Shown here in pieces: positions 34,695-44,442 of a stretch of 64,000 nt of DNA (the stretch's first letter is position 1; the number at the start of each line of letters is the position of its first letter). Position numbers and translations under genes: made by a program. Location: assembly GCA_015227615.1 (NCBI GenBank), contig JAALGZ010000013.1:806001-870000 (forward strand). The letters are read 5' to 3'. This DNA is from Labyrinthula sp. Ha (taxonomy: Eukaryota > Sar > Bigyra > Labyrinthulida > Labyrinthulaceae). The notes below the pieces were generated by a model. The model was not told where the DNA came from. It ran no database searches and was given only the letters and a program-made list of their open reading frames with translations.

Positions 34695-36509
34695 ATGATA
34701 CCTGGCAAAGACGAAAACACAAAGTTGAAGACAGAGTTTCCTGGAAATGGTGAAACTGATACATTCTTAGCTTCCAAACAGACCCAGCATAACCTATCCA
34801 GATCCGTAAATTCTGAAAAAGGATTTATGAAAGATATCTTGTACTCTCCTCTTAGTATCGTTGCTTTCTATAAACGTTTGTCGAACGCTTTCTCATGGCG
34901 CTTTGTCTTGTTTGTATCTTTTGTGTATGGGATAAATCAAGGCTTAGGTGAATCCTGGATAACACTGGCTTGCACTTTCTACTTCTCAGATCCAGTTCCA
35001 AAAGGCCTTGACCTCCCGGAAGAACGCGTACAAAAAATATCTGGGTTTGCCAATGTTCCTTGGGAAGTAAAATCCATATATGGCATCATCTCGGATAATT
35101 TCCCCGTGTTTGGATATCGAAGAATCCCATACATTTTTTTCGCTGGGATTCTTGGACTTTTCTCATTTATTGGATTATCTGTATACAGTAACAGTATCTT
35201 CATGATCGCTATTTTCTTGTTCTTTGGTAATTTAAGCATGGCTTCACCAGATGTGATGATTGACGCTTCGGTAGCAGAAAAGTGTAGAGATCAACCTGAA
35301 TTTGCAAGTGATTTGCAATCACTTTGCTGGGGATCGTTTGCTATGGGAGCAATTTTTGCTTATGGAACAGGTGGCTACTTGTATGATGAATTCTCTAGTC
35401 AAGGACTTTTTGCGCTTTGTGTAATCTCTGCCTTGGTTTTGATCTATCCTGCATTCTCTAACTGGCTAGGAGATCAGGATATGTCAACAAGTACAGAAGA
35501 TTTTTGGATTAAACAAAGACAAAGAACATTTTGTGGAAAAGTACAAAATATTTTGAATGAAAAGAAGAAGAAAGCTATCATTAAGTTATCATTTGCTATC
35601 CTTGGAATCTCGTTTACTCTTGGCTTATTAGGTGGAGCTGATCTTGAGACCTCTTTGTTTGAACTGGCTTCCTTTATTACAGTTGTCAGTGTTGTGTATT
35701 TGATTTACCACTATGAGTACTCAATCAGTCCCATTTTAGCAAAAGCCAGTATATATATTTTCTTGGGAAATGCGCTGCAGCCGAGTTCTGTTGTTTTAAC
35801 TTATTGGCTTCGAGATGTTTATCCGCATTGTCATGAGAATCTTGTTTTTGATCCAGTAGCCGGAAAAAATATTTCTGTTCCAGCTGATTTTACAAAATCT
35901 CCATGCTTTTCTGCTGATTTTATTTCAAATTTAAGCGTAGTAGGGTATGTTTGTTTCTTACTTGGTACTGTGGTCTACAATAAATACTTTTCATCCTGGC
36001 CCTACAGGAGAATTTATACATTTACACAAATTTGTCTCTTTTTGGCCGGAATGTTGGATTTAGTTCTTGTGACAAGGGTTAACTTAGCCTTAGGAATTCC
36101 TGATTACGTTTTTGTTATAGGAGATGAAGTTATTGGTGACGTTATAGGCAGACTAAATACAATGCCGTTGTTTATTCTAGCTGCTGGGGTATGTCCTCCA
36201 GGAATTGAAGCCACACTTTTTTCTTTTAACATGGGTCTTTCAAACTTTGGAAGTGTTCTTGCATCCTATTTCGGACTGGGATTGCTCCGACTTCTAGGAA
36301 CAAGTCATAAAACTGGATTTCATAATCTTGGCTTATACATTTTTGTCAGAACTTGCTTTAAACTTCTTCCTTTGGCTTTAATTCCTTTTCTGATTCCAGA
36401 CAAGTCACCAAGTGACAGTTTTTTGGAAAACTCTAAAGATGAAGGGAGTTCTACGGACTCTTTCACCGATAAGTTAGGCGAAGATTCTGAAGCTACAGAA
36501 ATAGAGTAA
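34695..36509 (+). CDS. BT1-family folate/biopterin transporter (major facilitator)
   Basis: Open frame of 604 residues from the ATG at 34695. A hydrophilic N-terminal tail of about 60 residues precedes roughly 12 membrane segments. BT1 signatures are clear: PWEVKSIYGIISDNFPVFGYRRIPY and ASPDVMIDASVAEKCRDQ in the N-half, and LFSFNMGLSNFGSVLASYFG in the C-half. Such proteins import folates or pterins across the plasma or organelle membrane in trypanosomatids, apicomplexans, stramenopiles and plastids. The acidic Ser-rich tail ends EDSEATEIE. The next gene, a kinase, starts only 38 nt after this stop. A 30-nt GTAAGT...TTAG segment covers the stop; splicing it would move the stop to 36546-36548, overlapping the kinase ATG. 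A 35-nt version would fuse the two frames. Confidence 0.85.
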   Translation: MIPGKDENTKLKTEFPGNGETDTFLASKQTQHNLSRSVNSEKGFMKDILYSPLSIVAFYKRLSNAFSWRFVLFVSFVYGINQGLGESWITLACTFYFSDPVPKGLDLPEERVQKISGFANVPWEVKSIYGIISDNFPVFGYRRIPYIFFAGILGLFSFIGLSVYSNSIFMIAIFLFFGNLSMASPDVMIDASVAEKCRDQPEFASDLQSLCWGSFAMGAIFAYGTGGYLYDEFSSQGLFALCVISALVLIYPAFSNWLGDQDMSTSTEDFWIKQRQRTFCGKVQNILNEKKKKAIIKLSFAILGISFTLGLLGGADLETSLFELASFITVVSVVYLIYHYEYSISPILAKASIYIFLGNALQPSSVVLTYWLRDVYPHCHENLVFDPVAGKNISVPADFTKSPCFSADFISNLSVVGYVCFLLGTVVYNKYFSSWPYRRIYTFTQICLFLAGMLDLVLVTRVNLALGIPDYVFVIGDEVIGDVIGRLNTMPLFILAAGVCPPGIEATLFSFNMGLSNFGSVLASYFGLGLLRLLGTSHKTGFHNLGLYIFVRTCFKLLPLALIPFLIPDKSPSDSFLENSKDEGSSTDSFTDKLGEDSEATEIE

Positions 36510-36535
36510 GTTGTATTTTTCATGATAGCTGTTAG
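36506..36535 (+). other. Possible ultrashort intron (30 nt) over the transporter stop codon
   Basis: The segment starts with the consensus donor GTAAGT and ends GTTAG. Splicing removes the TAA at 36507-36509 and gives a tail EIEKVK ending in TAA at 36546-36548, sharing its last A with the kinase ATG (TAATG). If AAAAG at 36540 is the acceptor (35 nt), the transporter reads EIDKIMKQK into the kinase. It is a hypothesis, since both unspliced frames are also sound. Confidence 0.4.
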
Positions 36536-36547
36536 AAAAGTAAAATA

Positions 36548-39157
36548 ATGAAGCAAAAGGACTCGAAGAGATTCAGTTTTAAGAGCTTTCGAATTAAGGT
36601 ACAGAAACGAAGTAGAGTTATAAGACCTGAAAACAATGCAGCGCGTAATAAAGTGCAGGATTACAGCTTGAAGTATTTTAAATCCCGTTTTAGTAATCCA
36701 GTCACAGAAAAAGAATACAAAGAAAACTTTGTTAACAGGGTGTACAATCCGTCTTTAAGATTATCAAGGTATTTCATCATGGGTATTAGCCATTTTCTTG
36801 TAGCTTCTTTTACAATAGCTGAAACCTCTTTTGACGTGGTAACCCCTCAGATGCACACTGTGGTTGATCGGAAGGCTTTCTTTACTATCTTTGCTGAATA
36901 CTGGAAAGCTTCAGATATTTTATCTAGACAGGCTGGCGCCGTGCTTCAAATTTTTGCCTTTTACTGGCTGTGGTTCAGTATGAACATTAGCTTCAAGAGC
37001 TTAAAGAAACGAGTGGGAAACCTTACCCCTTATGACTTGCTATTCTTGAATTCCTGGTTCTGGTCAATAGGAATTGGTACGACAAGAGAAATATCTGATG
37101 ACATTGGAAATATGTACACTACGGTTCTATTAGAAGAATTTAATATAAGTGACCCCGAGGCAGGGCTGACTGAAGCTGTTCGAATTAAGGAGACTTGGAG
37201 CGTCGTGTCTCTACAATTATTTGTTGTTACCCTCGTGCTGATACTAAACTCCTTTCCAACACACAATTCTATTAACCTTGTTATTACATTTTTAATTTAT
37301 CTTGTTCTCTCTATATTGAGTGCGGTAGTTACAGACAGTGATAACCTGCTTGTTGCTTTTCTTTTCAATCTTTGTATTATTGCTCTTATTCTTCAGAATT
37401 CACACAATAATAATGTCTTGCGACGCAGAACATGGGTGCAACTTAAGATAGCTGGCGTGCAGGATCCGTTTCGTAACATCACAGCACGAAATGTTGCTGG
37501 AGGGAAGTCACATAGTATATTGGACCACATTTTGCAGCGGTTACCTGCATGGGTTCGCAACACGCTAGTGGCTTCTGGAGTGCATAGCAGTGGAAGAGAA
37601 AGGTTGATTAGAAGACAAAGCAAGTTGTTACCTGATGGTGCAAACAGTGTTATTGATCGCTTATTGGAGAACGACATTGTACGACAACTTTCAATAAATT
37701 CAAAAAAGTTAGACATACAGACAGTTACTGGCCGGGGAGCTACAGGTGAGGTTTTTAAAACCATTTATTTGGATTCCTTGGTAGCTTTTAAATTAATTGG
37801 AGCTGCGCAGTTTAACCAAGATACTGTTAAAGAGTTTCTTACTGAGCTGAGGATGCTGAGTAGACTTCGGCATCCAAATGTGGTTCAACTAATGGGAGTT
37901 GTTGTTGAAAGAAAAAACAGTCTCTTGGGGTTTTTAATGGAGTTGATGGAGAAAGGCTCTCTGAGAAATGTTTTATCGGCAGAATCAAAAACTGCAAATG
38001 GATCAATACAAACTGCAACTTTTAATTGGCTTGACCCTAAATGTAAATTTGCGCTGGATATTTGCAGAGGCATGACATTTCTACATGAGAATAATATAAT
38101 TCATAGAGACCTAAAGACTGAAAATATTCTGGTTTCCGCGACACTGACATGTAAAATCTCAGACTTTGCTACGTCGAAGAAGTTGGAAGAGGGTGAACAG
38201 TACTGCAGAACAGTTATTGGTACGCCATTTTGGAGGGCTCCAGAGATGCTAAGAAAAGAGCCTTATACCGAAAAGATTGATGTGTTCTCATTTGCCACCA
38301 TGTTGTTAGAAATTCATATAGAACAAGACCCATTTCATGACATGACACCTATAGATCAACTAGAATTTCCACACCAGGTAAAGAAACGTGGTTTTTGTCT
38401 AGATGTTCCTTTAGATATACCGTTTGAGGTAGGGAAGCTAATATCAGAATGTGGAAACCTGAATCCAGATGAAAGACCAAGCTATTTGACCATAAGAAGG
38501 AGACTTCAGAAGTACTTGGATAAGTTACAAGGGTTAACTGCCGTTGAAGAGTTGCAAGGTAAGGAGTTGGGAAAGCTGATGATGGACCAAGTTATTTTGG
38601 CTCAACAATACAAAAGAATAACTTACCAACCGGGTGATGTTATTATAGAATATGGCGAAATGGGAGACGATTGCTATATAGTCGCTCAAGGGCAAGTTGA
38701 TATTTTGATTCCGTTTAAAGCCGTTGAGAAGAAAAATAGTTTGTCCATTGTGGAACCCAAGTCTAGTTCTTTTCATTGCAGAGAAGCCATGAATGAGTTA
38801 ATTGATAGACTTGATGGGAAGTTGACTAAGTCCCAAAAGAAAGTTAGTGCGAAATTTGTAGAAACATTTACTAGAGTGCACACCGCAAAGGAATACGAAT
38901 ACTTTGGAGAAATGGCGTTAATGGCTAAGACTAAAAGGCTGGCAAGATGTATTGCAAGAACCCAGTGTGTCTGTGTTGTATTTTCAAGAGCTACATTTAG
39001 TACTATATTTGAAGAGGATATACGAGGTCATATTGCAAATAAGATAATAAAGACAATAAGTGAGAATGAGTCTAAGGATGAAAACAGAGCTGAAGTAATG
39101 AAGATTATGAAATCTCAAAAGATTAGAACATCTGCTAGAAGGTCCGGGAAAAAATAG
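36548..39157 (+). CDS. Membrane-anchored TKL-type protein kinase with cyclic-nucleotide-binding domain
   Basis: Frame of 869 residues. A basic N-terminal tail is followed by several membrane segments (about 75-95, 130-150, 215-235, 243-262, 266-283). The kinase domain (about 388-660) has the glycine loop GRGATGEV (395-402), the VAFK lysine (415), HRDLKTEN (519-526), GTPFWRAPE and a TKL-like DVFSF. The metal-binding motif reads DFA instead of DFG (539-541); the Asp is kept. A C-terminal cNBD begins at YQPGDVIIEYGEMGDDCYIV (about 693) and ends with YFGEMALMAKTKRLARCIA, with an insert of roughly 60 residues between. It would be a membrane kinase gated by cAMP/cGMP or a related ligand. It follows the BT1 transporter with a gap too short for a normal promoter, so co-transcription or fusion is likely. 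Confidence 0.85.
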   Translation: MKQKDSKRFSFKSFRIKVQKRSRVIRPENNAARNKVQDYSLKYFKSRFSNPVTEKEYKENFVNRVYNPSLRLSRYFIMGISHFLVASFTIAETSFDVVTPQMHTVVDRKAFFTIFAEYWKASDILSRQAGAVLQIFAFYWLWFSMNISFKSLKKRVGNLTPYDLLFLNSWFWSIGIGTTREISDDIGNMYTTVLLEEFNISDPEAGLTEAVRIKETWSVVSLQLFVVTLVLILNSFPTHNSINLVITFLIYLVLSILSAVVTDSDNLLVAFLFNLCIIALILQNSHNNNVLRRRTWVQLKIAGVQDPFRNITARNVAGGKSHSILDHILQRLPAWVRNTLVASGVHSSGRERLIRRQSKLLPDGANSVIDRLLENDIVRQLSINSKKLDIQTVTGRGATGEVFKTIYLDSLVAFKLIGAAQFNQDTVKEFLTELRMLSRLRHPNVVQLMGVVVERKNSLLGFLMELMEKGSLRNVLSAESKTANGSIQTATFNWLDPKCKFALDICRGMTFLHENNIIHRDLKTENILVSATLTCKISDFATSKKLEEGEQYCRTVIGTPFWRAPEMLRKEPYTEKIDVFSFATMLLEIHIEQDPFHDMTPIDQLEFPHQVKKRGFCLDVPLDIPFEVGKLISECGNLNPDERPSYLTIRRRLQKYLDKLQGLTAVEELQGKELGKLMMDQVILAQQYKRITYQPGDVIIEYGEMGDDCYIVAQGQVDILIPFKAVEKKNSLSIVEPKSSSFHCREAMNELIDRLDGKLTKSQKKVSAKFVETFTRVHTAKEYEYFGEMALMAKTKRLARCIARTQCVCVVFSRATFSTIFEEDIRGHIANKIIKTISENESKDENRAEVMKIMKSQKIRTSARRSGKK

Positions 39158-39451
39158 AGTATCTACTCCTTCCTAGTTCACATACATTGACATATTACAT
39201 CTTAAATAGAGCTTATGTCTTTCTGTCGCAACTTATTTGGTGTTAAGTTTCAATTCATGTAATTCTTTCTATTCTTCTCGGGAGTTGCTTCCTGAACGGT
39301 GATGAAACTTTATATATATTTATATATAATAAAATAAAGGTATAATAATGCACTTTAGTTTGCCCTATTCCCCATAATTCCCCCACTATTTAGAATATTA
39401 GTGTTAATAAAGAAAAGGTTTTCATATTGTATAAGTTATGGATCCCTAGTA

Positions 39452-41377
39452 ATGTCATATTATGATTATTTCTTCAATGCAAGAATGAAAAGAAAGAGAG
39501 TTGTACAAGAACAAGAGCAAGAAGCCTATCACCTAATTTCAAAACTAAGTTGCATTAATAATAAACAATATAGTCTCACAGTTTCATTCAAAAAGAATAA
39601 CAAACACTTTTGTATTAGTATTGGTGAATTTGTCAGTTTTTTTCAAATAACTGTTAACCCTAGAACTAAAGCAGAGAGAGAGACCAAAAAATATGGTAGA
39701 GTTGTTCTTGTCTATGAAAGATATGATAGTGAAGAAGAATCTATGTATCCTTTCTTCTTGGTACATGTTTTGGCTAAAGCAAAAGGGTTGGTGGATGAGT
39801 TTCCTGTGTTGGCAGAACATGAAACACATTTAAGAGAGTTGTTCTTAACTAGACAGGAAGAGGAAATACCCTGTGGTTCTATCTGTGAAAAAATTAATTT
39901 GGTTTCATTTGATAATTTTTTCAAAGGCGAAGTCGACAACTCAAACATGTTTTTTTGTCAATACAGCATACTTGAAAATGAACTTTTTCCAATCTCATTT
40001 CCTCATCAGAAAGTATATAAGAAGAAACCAAAACCAAAGAGATTAGTTTGTAGAGAAAAAGAAGTTCAAAAAATACGTAAGTTCATTTTACGTAGTATCA
40101 ATCATGAGGCCGTATCAAATGAACTAGATTCAGATCATAAAGAGGTAGAAGACCTACAACAGGAAGATCATGTTGTGGACAAGCAAGGAAATATGCTTTT
40201 CATAACTGGTCTAACTGGATGCGGAAAAACTGAAAGTGTTTCAAGGGCTGCGGAATACTTTTCCTCTCCTAACTTTCGATATATGAATTTAAACATAGTT
40301 CAAGTTTCCTCAAAGGCATCTGTTCTCCTTTCTCTTTGCCAGGAAATTTGCCCATGGTCAGTACAGATTCTTACACCCAAGGATAAAGGAAATTTAGATA
40401 AATTGAATGAACTCTTTTTAAATCTTTTGAACAGGTTTTGCTTAGCTCAAGGAGGTCACATTGTCGTCCTTTTGGATGATGTGGATTCCTTCTTGTATAC
40501 TGAAAGAGAAGGGAAAAAGTCAAAGGACAGAATTCGAAAATTTTCAAACAACAGGAAAATTGGAGCTAGAGACAAACAAGACCAAGATGTTGTTTATACT
40601 CTGATAGAGTGTTGCAGAAACTTTTCGTATAAGAAGAAGAATGGATCTGAAGGGAGTTTTACCTTAATCGCAATAGCTAACACACTTACACTACCAGACA
40701 AAGTCTTCATTCGAAGAATTAGGAGCAGATTATCAAATACCCGGATGGCTTTTCAGGTCTATAGCTTCTCTGAGATAAAAACAATCTTATCCTTCAAGGC
40801 AAAAGATCTTAACCAAGTGTTACCAAATGGCTGGATCGAGTACGTTTCAAGAACAGTGGAGAAAGAAAGAGGTGATGTCCGTCTTGCATTAAAGCAGTTC
40901 AAGAAGATTAAAGACTTCATAAAGTCAGAGAAACCACAGAAGTTAACGTTAAGGGATATCAAGAACATCCTTGGAAGAGAATCCCTTAACTTTTATCTTC
41001 ACCAATATTATACCAATTGCTCACTTCAGTTGAGAGTACTATATTATGTTTATGCTAGGGAAGCAAGAAAGCAAGAATCAAGGTATACAAAAGGGATGGA
41101 AAGGGGTCGGATCAAGGTTAGAGTTAGTGATCTCTATTCTGGAATGTCGGGTGTATTCAAGAACGCTGATTCTTCTACACGATATCATTTTGATTGGCAA
41201 AAGCTTAGGTGGCTCTTAGAAGGAGTGGAAAATGGGCAGTTCTTAGACTTGCAGGCTTGTACGTATGGGATGTCCATGTTCCGAGAAATTAAACTCAAAG
41301 TTCATCTAGACACTTTGGAGCACTGGTTCACTCTAGATGTAGAACTGCAAAAATATCTTTGTGTATCAGATGACTAA
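39452..41377 (+). CDS. ORC1: Origin recognition complex subunit 1 (BAH plus AAA+)
   Basis: The first ATG in frame is at 39452 (MSYYDYFFNARMKRKR); the frame stays open upstream only from a GTG. The product is 641 residues. A BAH domain covers about 40-180 (ISIGEFVSFFQI, FFLVHVLAKAK, FFCQYSI). The AAA+ domain follows, with Walker A GLTGCGKTES (253-262), Walker B VVLLDDVDSF (about 338-347), sensor TLIAIANTLTLP (about 404-415) and RIRSRLSNTRMAFQVYSF. A C-terminal winged-helix region ends the protein. BAH, AAA+ and winged helix together identify ORC1, the ATPase that loads MCM at replication origins. The start context and the 294-nt gap after the kinase suggest an independent promoter. Confidence 0.92.
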   Translation: MSYYDYFFNARMKRKRVVQEQEQEAYHLISKLSCINNKQYSLTVSFKKNNKHFCISIGEFVSFFQITVNPRTKAERETKKYGRVVLVYERYDSEEESMYPFFLVHVLAKAKGLVDEFPVLAEHETHLRELFLTRQEEEIPCGSICEKINLVSFDNFFKGEVDNSNMFFCQYSILENELFPISFPHQKVYKKKPKPKRLVCREKEVQKIRKFILRSINHEAVSNELDSDHKEVEDLQQEDHVVDKQGNMLFITGLTGCGKTESVSRAAEYFSSPNFRYMNLNIVQVSSKASVLLSLCQEICPWSVQILTPKDKGNLDKLNELFLNLLNRFCLAQGGHIVVLLDDVDSFLYTEREGKKSKDRIRKFSNNRKIGARDKQDQDVVYTLIECCRNFSYKKKNGSEGSFTLIAIANTLTLPDKVFIRRIRSRLSNTRMAFQVYSFSEIKTILSFKAKDLNQVLPNGWIEYVSRTVEKERGDVRLALKQFKKIKDFIKSEKPQKLTLRDIKNILGRESLNFYLHQYYTNCSLQLRVLYYVYAREARKQESRYTKGMERGRIKVRVSDLYSGMSGVFKNADSSTRYHFDWQKLRWLLEGVENGQFLDLQACTYGMSMFREIKLKVHLDTLEHWFTLDVELQKYLCVSDD

Positions 41378-44300
41378 AAAACTAGTGTAAGAAGCAACTG
41401 CGCTCTGTCGACTTGTTCAAGTTATGGTTGCAGAATGCTATTGATATTCTTGTATCAAGAGAAACTTTTTTTCAGAATATTAATCTACAACGGTTTGAGT
41501 CTTTTTTGGCAAAGGGATATTATGCCGACGTAGCTCAGCTTAGCTAATTTCCTTATAGTACTCTTCTAGGTAAGGCTCCCAGTTTCAGCCTTATTCTTTG
41601 ATATTTCTTAACATTTGTAGAAATATAACTTTTATCAATAGACTAGCTTGGGTGCATTAGGACACGCTAAGATCTTCACCTGATGAACGGTATTTGTTGT
41701 TCCCTTTTGACTAAGCAGTCGATCTTGAAAAATAAGCTTGCATTTTGGGGGTCAATGTCTAAAAAAGATATCACTTATCTCCACGGGTTAAAGCCATAAC
41801 ATTCAGGAAAGATTCAATGAGCGCATCTCTATAAACTCTTTCCCCGGTTCTAGGTTTAATGCGAAATCTAGGTACGGTATCGTTCTTCATATACTACAGT
41901 GTACGTGGTTCTGTCATGCAACTCTCCTGCATGGTCTTAATTTTCCGTGCTGGAAATTATATCGTGTTGTGATATTAGGATATTCGGAGTTACTGTCATT
42001 GTAGGGAAATTATCGGCTGTAATATTGTGGACATTACATAACTCTTAAATTGTGCGTTAGTTGCTAATAGAGAACTGTGTCCAGATATTCTAAGCGAGAA
42101 ACCCAGATAATAAGACATTAAAGTAATTATATTAAAGTATTAATACACAAAATAAGGAGCAAGCAAGGCCCAGTAGTTTTCAGGAGGGCTTGAATAATCA
42201 AGTATTGGTGATTAGACTAGTGGGCAAATAAGTTGTCTCATTTCTTAGAACCAAGGTTTCCTTCCTATCTCGACAAAAAGATACGGTAAGAAAACGTGAT
42301 TAGACCAATAGTTGGTTTAGAGATTGAATAGAAACAGAATGTTATTTATATTCGCCACAGAAGCACCCCTGTGTATGTGCAGTTGCCTCGGTGTACAGAC
42401 TTAATCTTAAATGATATCCCCTAACTGATACCTTCAATATTCCAGGAGAAAGAGGAATCTACATTGGTGGCAAAAAACACAATCTTTTTAGTTGGGTAGT
42501 ATAGCAAATACCACCTCGTAGAGGCTATTCAAGATTTTCCTTTGGGGTTACATGAAATCCAAATTTTGTAGGCACTGGCACTTCTAATAAAACGTTTCAC
42601 TGTGAATAACTTTGAGTTATATATATAATACACTGTCACAACTGGTAGTCTAATATAGGCCCTAAACTGCCGTTAAGTAAGTTTGTAATATAGAATATTT
42701 TGGTAGCGGTTAATATAAGGTCTAAGTTTTGAAATGCACACTTGTGCATACCTTGAGATATTAATATAATAGACAGAGGAACCGATCACAGCATGAAAAA
42801 ATATAATACTTTGTTTTCTTCTATTCTAGTTTTTTCTCAGATATTTCAAATTCCTACTATTCATTTTGATTCTTTCCCGTGGCTATCTAAATTCTTTAGC
42901 TATATCATTTACACCATAACTTCACATGTTGCCACACCTTTTTACATTTTGTTACCCAAAGTTCTATTTTTTCCATCTAATTTCCAATTTCCTTGGGGAT
43001 TAGTGAAAACAAAGAAAAGAATAATTTAATATTGAGGGAAAGAATGAATCATGTGTTCAAATATATTCCTTTTCGATTCCTCGCTACTACATCGGAGATA
43101 AAAATAAAAAAGGTTAAATAAGGATTACTTCATTGGAAGCTAAGTAAACCTGACAACAGCATAAAAATAATATAGCAAGTTCTAGGGTTAGTTAGAACTT
43201 AGTTTCAAACTCCTGTGCTTCATTTGCTATTTTAAGAATAAAAATGTATGGTAAAATGTCCCGTGGAAGAAAAAAAATAGCAACCTTGCTGTGCAGAAAT
43301 GGAACAATGAAAATATAAAACCATTTGATGTTTTGTATTTTCCCGGTTAAATTCGGCTAAAGATGCGTTTATCGGCTTTGATTTGGATGTAAAATTATTT
43401 TTCACTTTCAGTCTCCATGTTAACAATTGAGTTTCTCGTATATTTACAATATATGGGAATAAGTCTTCTAGTTAATCAGAGGTGGTTTCTTTCATGTCTC
43501 CTTCCATAGAAACTATATACTCTTACTTGTATTTTGATCTTAACTCTTAGAATAACAAAAGTAAAATTATACGAAACTTTATCGTTTCTTCTTGTCATAT
43601 TAGATCGACCTACAGCAAAGAATAACAAACTATAGTTTTTTCTTTGTTTATTTCCTTGAATTGCTCAAAATTGTTGTTTGTTATCAGCAGGTATTGATAG
43701 ATTTACTTGAAATGAACTCAGAAGCTGAGCAGCTTTAATATAATTTCTTCCGAGTATTTTTGAAATATTTTCGTAGCTAAGGAAAATATCATAATCATGT
43801 TATGTGCTTCCTCTGTGGCTCACCTTTATATTATTGCCATTCCAGAAAAGGTTAATTCTTGATATTTAGGTTATAACGCTGGCTCTCTTAGTAAATTTCA
43901 GTAAAACCTGTTTAACCCAATTTTGCAGTGAAACGGAGTATCAGTTCTCAGACTTAAGATGTTGGTCATAATTTTGCTACGCATAATTAATCTCTCAACT
44001 GGTATAAGGAAGGATTATAAGATGATTTATAGAGGGTTTATACTGTTACTTCTGACTTCTCCTTTTCTGATAAAGATTTTGCAAATAAATGTCTTGTTTA
44101 TTAGGTAAATCAATTTCCGCCGATAATGCGGAATATAGTTCCAGCAAATTGATTGTTTCAGATTTTATCTAAAACCAACATTGTACCATAACTAAGAACC
44201 ATATTCTATATGTTTTGTATAATGTACAGTCGTTTGATTTCTTACCTTTGAATTTACATCTCTTCTGACCTAGTTTCCCATGCCGTTGTCCATAATAATT

Positions 44301-44414
44301 CGCGATAATAATACACTCAGTTTGTCTCTTATCTTCTCTAAATATGATGATTTGATAATTGTTACCAGCACCCAAAGTTGGATTATGTTTCTGGATTGCT
44401 ACAGAGGGAGTAGG

Positions 44415-44442
44415 TTGGAGACTTCTCGAAAGTCTGCTCCAA
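44415..44442. repeat. Stem-loop with two paired blocks
   Basis: TTGGAG pairs with CTCCAA and ACTT with AAGT around a CTCGA loop, with a CTG bulge on one side. It lies in non-coding DNA. It may be part of a small RNA, but no RNA family could be recognised. Confidence 0.45.

Noticed and set aside
39401-39451. Upstream GTG start for ORC1
   Set aside because: An ATG at 39452 is the first standard start, and GTG initiation is not expected for nuclear genes.
41524-41600. tRNA-like start (GCCGACGTAGCTCAG)
   Set aside because: No matching acceptor stem, D arm, anticodon arm or T arm could be folded from the following bases.
42793-43029. 78-codon hydrophobic frame
   Set aside because: The hydrophobic content follows from T-rich DNA; no family or context supports it.
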